Source of the DNA: Apostichopus californicus
Taxonomy: Eukaryota > Echinodermata > Holothuroidea > Aspidochirotida > Stichopodidae
Length of the DNA stretch: 37,198 nucleotides
NCBI GenBank assembly: GCA_020650975.1
Contig: JAIPMN010012453.1
Location: 1-37,198 of the forward strand
Direction: 5' to 3'
Below are positions 33,601 to 37,198 of the stretch, in pieces. The position numbers and the translations under genes were made by a program. The first letter of the stretch is position 1. Each line of letters opens with the position of its first letter. The notes below the pieces were generated by a model. That model did not search any database, had not been told where the DNA came from, and worked only from the letters and a program-made list of their open reading frames with translations.

Positions 33601-36600
33601 TACAACAGCATTAGTATCAGTACTGTAGCATGAGTGTGAGTAAACAGTATGAATGAATACAACAGCATGAGTATGAGTACAACAGCATGAGTATGGGTAC
33701 AACAGCATGAGTATGAGTACAACAGTATGAGTATGAGTACAACAGCATGAGTATTTTTTTAATTATTTTTTATTATTGTCATCTTTAATGAGGGTAGTCC
33801 TACTCAGTGCAAAAGCACTGCTTTCCAGAGGAGCCCTCAATACAAATACATATATATTATGCAGTAGAAAAATGGTAAACATCCAAAAGCACAAAAAGGA
33901 CGTATGAGTACAACAGCATGAGTACAAGTAAAATAGCATGAGTATGAATATCACAACATGATTATGAGTACAACAGCATGAGTACGAGTACACAAAGAAT
34001 TCCCACTGGCAAGTAAAGCTCTCAGCGCATGTATGAGTATCATTGCTCTGACCTAATACTACATTTCCAAAATGTCCCGAGTACAAATACGAGTACCGTT
34101 GTAAATCTATGAGAGAGAGATTATGAGTACCAGTGAGTATGTACTAGAATACGAGTACATGATTAAGGAGCCCCTTACGACTCTGGCCTTCAAGTATTGA
34201 AACTCTTTGTTCTTTCTCTGCAGAACCAGTCACAGAGGAAGAAGTCACGCCTGCATTTGAATGCTGCGCCTGTAGTGTCGCAGAATATGATTTCTCCTTC
34301 TATGGACAATGGACAGTCCAAACACATCCCAAGGACTACCCCTCAGGTAAGAATTTAGGCATAATTAATGTGCAGTACTTGTAACTCATCAACAAAAGAC
34401 TACAAAAAATAAGACGGAAATCTAAAATTTTCAAGGATTTTCTGAAAACATTTTTAAGTGGCGCTGGCCTTCTAAGATATATATGGTTATATGGACTTTC
34501 AAGTTTGGTTTTGATCTGATTTGACAGTGATGGGGAATTAACATCTTTTGAAGAAAAGGAGATGTGATTCTTCAGTTTATAGAGAGAGATTCCACTTACA
34601 GAACACTTTCCCCAGACTTTTAAAACCTTTAGAAAACCTTTATTTCAAAAACAGCTCTTTATTTTTCAAAAATACCCTTTAAAACCTTTATTTTTATATT
34701 AAGTTTAAAAATTTTTTTTAAAAGATTTAGTTTAGGAATAGTAGAAATATTGTATTCAGTCATGCTAACCGTTTGCCATTAAGTTTTAGTGGACAGCCAG
34801 GCATGATTCATGCAGTGATACAAAACAGACTCACAAACAACAGTTATTAATGTAAGTCAGGTATTTTAAATAAGGGCCACAGATGATGTAAAAATGGGCA
34901 TAGATGGTAAGTATGTTACAAATTAACTTCATTTTGGACCTATAAATCCTTTATTTTCATGTATGAAGCCTTTATATACCTTTATTTCTTCATTTACAAC
35001 CTTTAAGAAAAACCTCTATTTTGTTGAAGAGCTGCTGGGAGGTTTGCTCCCCGCTATTTGCTTACAAGTCGTTGGATGCTTACTAACTTATTAGATTGAA
35101 CATGTTATTAATTCAATTCAAGTTCATTTTCTCACATCCCCTGTGCACAGTATAGTCAAATACAGGTGCCTGAAGATATATACCAAATTATATTTAATAC
35201 ATATATGATGGACACTGGCAAAAAACAAAGGTTGTTTATCAAAGATAGCAACCACAAGAAAAACACTGAGAGCAACAACAACAAAAAAAAGGAAAAAACT
35301 TAGACAAACAAAGAAATCTGAAGACAGTTGTGAATAAGACTTTATGTGTCTTTAACTATTTTACAAGATAGGAATTCACAATTTTGATAAACAGCGCTAA
35401 AATTCAAATCATGTCTCTCTCTGAATCCTACGTCTTGACAGGGAGGGGTAACCATTGGTCGGATCTGATAGGTGCCACACATTCATCCGGTTATACCATG
35501 TGGGAAGATGGCAGCTATGCCTCGGATGGCGTCAAACAGCTGGCCCAGTTTGGATCGCCTGTGTCCCTCCAGAAGGAAATGAGACTGCAGGTAAAAATGC
35601 CCGGATGTAGCGTTAAAGTTCTTGACGTTAATAAAAAAATATCTGGGAAATGATTGATATCACTGTGTCATAAACCCACGGCTTGTAAAAGCAATGTTCA
35701 GGCAGTCGGACTGTCTGCGTAATTTGTCTTTGACCGATCACCACCTACGGTGTGTAGTCCGTATTCTAGCTTTGGTCCGTATTCGGTTGCAAACCAATCT
35801 CAGCAAGTGATGACGGAAAAAAAAATACGAAGATGCATGTGGACCCATGAGGTTTTCTGTTTTAAATTCTCTGAAACAGTTTAATCCTGTAGTTGATACG
35901 TAAGTAATACCAGATTCATGCTACCTCAATCCTCTCATGACAGGGAAGCACCATTCGATCCGTCTTCAAGCACAGGGGACTGTGGCCCGCAGTCGGTAAC
36001 ATGACCAGTATGTTGATGGAGGTGGACCGACGGCGCCACATGGTGTCCGCGTTGACCATGATCGGACCCAGCCCCGACTGGTTGGTCGGCATCTCGAACG
36101 AAAATCTCTGCACCGAAGATTGCGCCTGGGTTGAATCTGCCGAGTTTGACTTGCTGCCGTGGGATGCTGGTACGGACAGCGGGATCTCATACATGGTAAG
36201 TGCGATCCCGTCACGTTATTTACATGTATTAATATATACGATCCGTAGTGACGGATCGTGCAGTGATGGACGGAGATCCACATTCACCTCCAGTGCGGGT
36301 TTTACTTCCCATTCTGGGCATCATATCCTTAAAATGTGATAAATTGAAATGATGAGAGATCCGTTAAACCAATTTGATATTTTCTCTCTTTGAGTGCCCA
36401 AGGGGAAGAAGTGGTGGGGAAGGAGAGAAAAGTTCACAAAAACAAAACAAAAATCTGATTTTGCCTCCAAATTGTTAATTTTCAACTAATACAGCCAGAT
36501 AGTTTTTTTGACTTACACAGAATTTTTACAAGACTGTTAAGTTCCAGCCCTAGATGAATTAGTTTTAATGATCTGATTTTGCCTCCAAATTTTTCATTCC

Positions 36601-37198
36601 AACAAATACAGCCAGATAGTTTTTTGACTTTCAACAGAATTTTTACAAAACTTTAAAGTTCAGGAAACAATTAATTGCAAACATCCTTGTGTAGTAGTTT
36701 TCAGGTTCAGGAAATTAATTTCTCAGAAAATACTGACAATCATGGTTTTGCTTCAACATACAAAATAATAAAAAACTGCTCTATCTATTGGTATATGTGT
36801 AGCAACTTGCCCATAATTCATAGCTTTCAACTTACGGGATACTGGATAAATTATTATTCTTTGAGAAGCCAGAGTTTTACTCCTGATTGGTACTACAATG
36901 CCATGGTATCGGCATCAGGGTTATGCCAGGGGGGCACCTCATTGGTTCTCATCGTTATTTGGCATCACATGATACAGTTTACAATCTCTCCTTTTTTGTC
37001 ACGGCAGTCTCGAAATGCACCCACCAATCCCCAGGAGAAGATGCACCGTCTGACTGCCACCTTCCCCGACAACGTCATGAGCCCTTTCTTCAACACCACC
37101 AATGGGGAATTGCAACCTATGGGCAAGATCGTAGTCAGAAGGCTGTCGGTGATGGAAGCACCGTGCAACGCGACTTACGGTGAAACCAGCGCACAGGA
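10059..37198 (+). CDS. SPON1: F-spondin (spondin-1), exons 1-8, 3' end outside window
   Basis: Joining 10059-10248, 23095-23183, 25515-25654, 33168-33238, 34224-34346, 35442-35590, 35944-36195 and 37008-37198 gives an uninterrupted frame of 401 residues plus two bases. Residues 1-24 are a signal peptide. Residues ~27-163 form a reeler domain (C27, C106, C136, C161). Residues ~177-390 form a spondin_N domain with ECCACS, FYGQW, THPKDYP, NHW, GPSPDW and PWDAGTDSG motifs. Reeler plus spondin_N is specific to F-spondin, a secreted matrix protein that guides axons and binds cell-surface receptors through these domains and C-terminal thrombospondin repeats. Those repeats are not in the window. Full-length relatives are about 800 residues. 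NMT (N273) is a candidate N-glycosylation site. All seven introns are GT-AG. Confidence 0.95.
10249..11340 (+). other. intron 1, first 1.1 kb
   Basis: AT-rich intron following the GTAACA donor. A G10 run lies at 10710-10719. No exon or element was recognised. Confidence 0.7.
11341..11710. mobile_element. TTAA MITE family 2 (370 bp, long TIRs)
   Basis: The left end TTAAAGGTCTGCTGTATAG and the right end (minus strand TTAAAGATCTGCTTTATT) are inverted repeats. The inverted similarity extends inward for about 75-80 bp on each side. It includes a perfect 20-base arm, GATTACGTAATCGACCTGCC, at 11399-11418 and its complement at 11638-11657. TTAA is present at both ends (11341-11344 and 11707-11710). 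The interior is non-coding. Total length and terminal AGG/AGA next to TTAA resemble family 1, but the interior is unrelated. Confidence 0.85.
11711..14413 (+). other. intron 1, 11.7-14.4 kb
   Basis: A GA/G-rich tract lies at 12028-12090, with a GA microsatellite and a G9 run (12073-12081). An old diverged duplication (AAGTGTTTGC then AAGGCTATCACATT) occurs near 13275-13320 and 13585-13605. A pyrimidine-rich CTCC tract lies at 13870-13918. No exon was recognised. Confidence 0.6.
14414..14796 (+). mobile_element. TTAA MITE family 1, copy 2
   Basis: This 383-bp copy is longer because of a G10-T-G6 expansion (14420-14436) just inside the 5' end, which obscures the left terminal repeat. The left flank reads CTAA rather than TTAA. 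The right end GAGTCTTCAATGCC then TTTAA is intact. The body matches copies 1, 3 and 4 closely. Confidence 0.88.
15150..15510 (+). repeat. three tandem ~150-bp units with AGGTCA half-sites
   Basis: The anchor GGATCCACCT recurs at about 15178, 15332 and, as AGATCCACCT, 15479. Units contain a half-site cluster. The clearest is AGGTCA-G-AGGTCA-TTTA-AGATCA at 15371-15393, followed by CTGAAAAC and a GTAA...ATAA stretch. The same family appears at 24775-25040, 27610-27645 and 32700-32870. Confidence 0.75.
15583..15645 (+). repeat. (AAT)n microsatellite
   Basis: About fifteen uninterrupted AAT units are followed by interrupted units. It is likely polymorphic, and any open frame across it is an artefact. 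Confidence 0.95.
15646..16620 (+). other. intron 1, no feature seen
   Basis: AT-rich intronic sequence without recognised exon, transposon end or tandem structure. Confidence 0.6.
16621..17070 (+). repeat. diverged tandem duplication, ~230 bp, with hairpins
   Basis: Units 16621-16850 and 16851-17070 share GTCCTTA/GTATCCTTA, GAGGCT, ATTTTCAT, CATCATGG, CAGTA, CAGGCTATT and a closing GGCATTTT...TGCCAGTA block. In unit 1 the close is a perfect 7-bp hairpin, ACTGGCA (16823-16829) with TGCCAGT (16836-16842). Confidence 0.75.
17350..17532 (+). mobile_element. probable LINE/SINE 3' end with TGAAC tail
   Basis: T-rich sequence leads to TGTATGTCTATGTATATGTG and a terminal (CTGAA)n-type microsatellite (17517-17531). 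This is a common 3' end of non-LTR retrotransposons in invertebrates. No coding part is present. Confidence 0.45.
17533..19558 (+). other. intron 1, 17.5-19.6 kb
   Basis: A small duplication of GAAGGAGAATAGAGTT lies at 17578-17620. A possible retroposon tail ends in an A13 run near 19134-19147, after CTGGCCTGTAAATAAGCC. No exon was recognised. Confidence 0.55.
19559..19913 (+). mobile_element. TTAA MITE family 1, copy 3, 3' end eroded
   Basis: The left end is the cleanest in the window (TTAAAGGGTGTGAAGACTCG). The right end stops after GGGGCAAGTCTTC and lacks AATGCCTTTAA, replaced by TAAGGG. A small deletion of the right tip explains this. Confidence 0.88.
20269..20450 (+). repeat. long polypurine tract with G-quadruplex motif
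   Basis: About 180 bases are almost only G and A on the plus (sense) strand. The first part, 20271-20308, repeats GGGGGAAGGGA and gives many consecutive G3+ tracts separated by one or two bases. Both quadruplex and triplex (H-DNA) structures are feasible. Confidence 0.85.
20451..21317 (+). other. intron 1, no gene seen
   Basis: AT-rich intron with a TATATA stretch followed by T9 and G11 (20912-20922). No exon was recognised. Confidence 0.55.
21318..22460 (+). repeat. five-unit tandem array, 218-263 bp per unit
   Basis: TTCCTGT anchors fall at 21325, 21588, 21824, 22042 and 22272. Each unit reads TACAGAATGTGCTATGCATC, then a run of 12-bp subrepeats (GCATTTTACATA), GTGATACCGGAT, ATTATTCCCTGAAATA, CTACTGAAGACTTGTTTAAA and CATTATCATAGCAGACC, then an AATAATAA linker. 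Units differ mainly in the number of subrepeats. Confidence 0.92.
22433..22530 (+). repeat. ~98-bp direct duplication flanking MITE copy 4, left copy
   Basis: It begins TTTAAATCCATTATCATAGC and ends GGCTGAATAATG immediately before the TTTAA junction of the MITE. Its start is the end of the fifth array unit. Confidence 0.85.
22531..22901 (+). mobile_element. TTAA MITE family 1, copy 4
   Basis: This 371-bp copy has both ends intact: TTAAAGGGTGTGAAGGCTCG on the left, and GGGGCAAGTCTTCAATGCC then TTTAA on the right. It lies about 190 bp upstream of the F-spondin exon 2 acceptor and is bracketed by a ~98-bp direct duplication. Confidence 0.92.
22897..23002 (+). repeat. ~98-bp direct duplication flanking MITE copy 4, right copy
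   Basis: It begins TTTAATCCATTATCATAGC and ends GGCTGGATAATGTTTAA. It differs from the left copy at roughly a tenth of positions, with small indels around AATTGTAAACCC. Confidence 0.85.
23095..23183 (+). CDS. SPON1: F-spondin exon 2: reeler domain
   Basis: The acceptor TTCTTCCACAG precedes the exon and the donor is TCG|GTAAGA (phase 0). The exon encodes residues 64-93, including STPPLSFKQFVLVAENDAGE, the reeler strand pattern. The frame upstream of the acceptor is open but shows no similarity, so the splice junction defines the exon start. Confidence 0.93.
24171..24272 (+). repeat. 51-bp tandem duplication
   Basis: GGTCTTGACATTAGCAATGG at 24171 and GGTCTTGAGATTAGCAATGG at 24222 are each followed by TAAT..TCTAAGCATGTTTA and TGGC.GCA. 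Confidence 0.9.
24775..25040 (+). repeat. repeat family with AGGTCA half-site clusters, two units
   Basis: The first unit has AGGTCA at 24799, 24806 and 24816 and AGGTTA at 24826, with spacers of 1, 4 and 4 bases. The second has AGGTCA at 24951 and 24958 and AGATCA at 24968, with spacers of 1 and 4. GGATCCACCTTATT links it to the tandem units at 15150-15510. Confidence 0.8.
25515..25654 (+). CDS. SPON1: F-spondin exon 3: reeler domain
   Basis: The acceptor TTCTGTTCGCAG is followed by residues 94-139 and two bases, with donor CAA|GTGAGT (phase 2). Key features are SEDCPHGVTHTS (C106), VTFQWLAPSETGAGCVIFK with W126 and C136. The WxAP...GxGCV pattern is the hallmark of the C-terminal half of reeler domains. 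A second open frame across the exon has no family similarity. Confidence 0.94.
25655..27599 (+). other. intron 3, first part
   Basis: No exon was recognised. Near 26270-26300 a short stretch (GCTATTGTTCCTGTGTATAG) faintly resembles the start of the intron 1 array unit. G/A-rich patches occur around 26420-26650. Confidence 0.55.
27600..30985 (+). other. intron 3, middle part
   Basis: Half-site cluster AGGTCA-TTTG-AGGTCA-CGAG-AGGACA lies at 27618-27643. There is a C10 run (29081-29090) and G8 runs (29778-29785, 30103-30110). Perfect octamer ATGCAAAT occurs near 28707. No exon or complete element was recognised. Confidence 0.55.
30991..31316 (+). repeat. two tandem copies of a retroposon-like 3' tail
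   Basis: Copies at 30991-31130 and 31172-31316 share GTAGAGATGTTC, TTGTGTATAAATGATTGAAA, an AAGTGCCCTGAAGA hairpin region (GGGC-TCAAGT-GCCC in copy 1), TGCTGTTGCCAGATGCATAA and an A-rich end with AATAAAT units. Between them CCACTACTCTTTATCGTAG occurs twice. The form suggests non-LTR retroposon 3' ends duplicated in tandem. Confidence 0.75.
31317..33167 (+). other. intron 3, last part
   Basis: A G11 run lies at 32015-32025. A half-site repeat member (AGATCA-A-AGGTCA-TTTG-GGTTCA-TCAG-AGGTCA) lies at about 32807-32838. A TAATTA-rich stretch at 32330-32540 has no repeat character and could be regulatory. No exon was recognised. Confidence 0.55.
33168..33238 (+). CDS. SPON1: F-spondin exon 4: end of reeler domain
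   Basis: The acceptor is TCTTCTGTAG and the donor GGAG|GTAAGT (phase 1). The exon encodes residues 140-163. KASVMHRKVWFMDEG and LSTRLCEG (C161) match the last reeler strands of F-spondin. Using the AG two bases later would break the frame, so the first AG is chosen. Confidence 0.93.
33396..33753 (+). repeat. ATGAGTATGAGTACAACAGC minisatellite, part 1
   Basis: Imperfect tandem repeats built from ATGAGTA and GAGTACAACAGC words, about 18-20 bp each, fill most of intron 4. They are interrupted by a retroposon fragment at 33754. Confidence 0.93.
33754..33901 (-). mobile_element. 5'-truncated LINE/SINE 3' end inserted in the minisatellite
   Basis: On the minus strand the fragment ends CTACCCTCATTAAAGATGAC and an AATAA-rich tail, which appears on the plus strand as T-rich sequence at 33754-33780. 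It contains a nested hairpin: GAGGG (33790) with CCCTC (33834), TCCT (33798) with AGGA (33829), and CAGTGC (33805) with GCACTG (33815) around an AAAA loop. Such stem-loops followed by a short repeat tail are typical of L2/CR1-type retrotransposon 3' ends. ATGAGTA flanks both sides but is also the local array word. Confidence 0.6.
33902..34161 (+). repeat. minisatellite, part 2 (degenerate)
   Basis: Continuation of the ATGAGTACAACAGC array after the retroposon fragment. It becomes increasingly degenerate (GAGTAC words) toward the exon 5 acceptor. Confidence 0.85.
34224..34346 (+). CDS. SPON1: F-spondin exon 5: start of spondin_N domain
   Basis: The acceptor TCTTTCTCTGCAG leads to residues 164 (split) to 204, with donor TCAG|GTAAGA (phase 1). 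An acidic linker (TEEEVTPAFE) joins the reeler domain to ECCACS (C177, C178, C180). This is followed by YDFSFYGQWTVQTHPKDYPS, the most recognisable start of the spondin_N domain. Confidence 0.95.
34347..35441 (+). other. intron 5
   Basis: Degenerate AACCTTTATTT words recur at 34620-34700 and 34930-35025. The rest is AT-rich. No exon or transposon end was recognised. Confidence 0.6.
35442..35590 (+). CDS. SPON1: F-spondin exon 6: spondin_N domain
   Basis: The acceptor CGTCTTGACAG is followed by residues 205-254, with donor CTGCAG|GTAAAA (phase 0). NHWSDLIGATHSSGYTMWED and GSYASDGVKQLAQFGSPVSL match the family closely. The frame stays open a little past the donor, but similarity stops at LQ. 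Confidence 0.95.
35591..35943 (+). other. intron 6 (353 bp)
   Basis: The shortest intron in the window. No repeat or element was recognised. Confidence 0.8.
35944..36195 (+). CDS. SPON1: F-spondin exon 7: spondin_N domain core
   Basis: A phase 0 exon of exactly 84 codons (residues 255-338), with acceptor TCATGACAG and donor ATG|GTAAGT. It holds the FKHRGLWPAVG region, NMT (possible glycosylation at N273), DRRRHMVSALTMIGPSPDWL, C310 and C314, and LLPWDAGTDSGISY. The last is the acidic signature of the domain. Confidence 0.96.
36196..37007 (+). other. intron 7, with a tandem duplication
   Basis: 36452-36540 and 36571-36664 are direct repeats, both containing ATCTGATTTTGCCTCCAAAT, ACAGCCAGATAGTTTTTT and ACAGAATTTTTACAA, with an offset of about 118 bp. 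Confidence 0.85.
37008..37198 (+). CDS. SPON1: F-spondin exon 8, cut by window edge
   Basis: The acceptor TTTTTTGTCACGGCAG leads to residues 339-401 and two more bases, with no stop before the edge. NPQEKMHRLT, then MSPFFN and GKIVVRRLSVMEAPCN, correspond to the end of the spondin_N domain. NTT and NAT are further N-glycosylation candidates. The thrombospondin type 1 repeats should follow downstream. Confidence 0.93.

Noticed and set aside
34620..35030. Recurring AACCTTTATTT words in intron 5 as a transposon remnant
   Set aside because: Words are short and irregular, with no inverted or direct ends that define an element.

Overview
This is eukaryotic, animal DNA: AT-rich, with long GT-AG introns, and full of small transposons, tandem duplications and simple repeats. 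Two protein-coding genes are visible. The main one is F-spondin (SPON1 type). Eight exons on the + strand (10059 to the right edge) encode a signal peptide, a reeler domain and nearly all of a spondin_N domain, about 401 residues, and the gene runs on beyond the window. The other is a single first coding exon on the - strand (1230-1439) of a dihydrodiol dehydrogenase-like oxidoreductase (DHDH/GFO-IDH-MOCA type), whose remaining exons would lie to the left. The protein sequences and the repeat style suggest a marine invertebrate deuterostome. My best guess is an echinoderm, perhaps a sea cucumber, but this is an inference and not shown by the sequence.

Layout. 1-2004: a directly repeated segment (171-345 and 1043-1230), a hAT-type MITE with a perfect 8-bp target duplication, the DHDH exon, and the first copy of a TTAA-type MITE. 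2005-4544: two decayed relatives of the hAT MITE, otherwise low-information sequence. 4545-7072: a 2.5-kb element with terminal inverted repeats, built from a 1.18-kb tandem duplication and two minisatellite blocks. It holds a 28S rRNA gene fragment, a one-finger C2H2-like ORF and an acidic ORF on the other strand. 7240-7640: a compact promoter-like module (octamer, GC box, TATA, poly(A) signal). 8877-9500: short tandem and direct repeats. 9705-10058: F-spondin upstream region with a perfect AGGTCATGACCT palindrome.

F-spondin introns. Intron 1 (12.8 kb) holds three of the four copies of the first TTAA MITE family, one member of a second 370-bp TTAA MITE family, a five-unit tandem array, a repeat family carrying nuclear-receptor half-sites, an AAT microsatellite and a long polypurine tract. 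Introns 3 and 4 hold LINE/SINE-like 3' tails and a 20-bp minisatellite. Seven of the eight homopolymer G/C runs of 8 or more in these introns are G on the sense strand.

The two genes have no evident functional link. F-spondin is a secreted matrix and axon-guidance protein, and DHDH is a cytosolic NADP-dependent oxidoreductase. The most unusual material is the mobile and repetitive DNA: the composite rDNA-bearing element, the two same-sized TTAA MITE families, and the half-site-bearing repeats.
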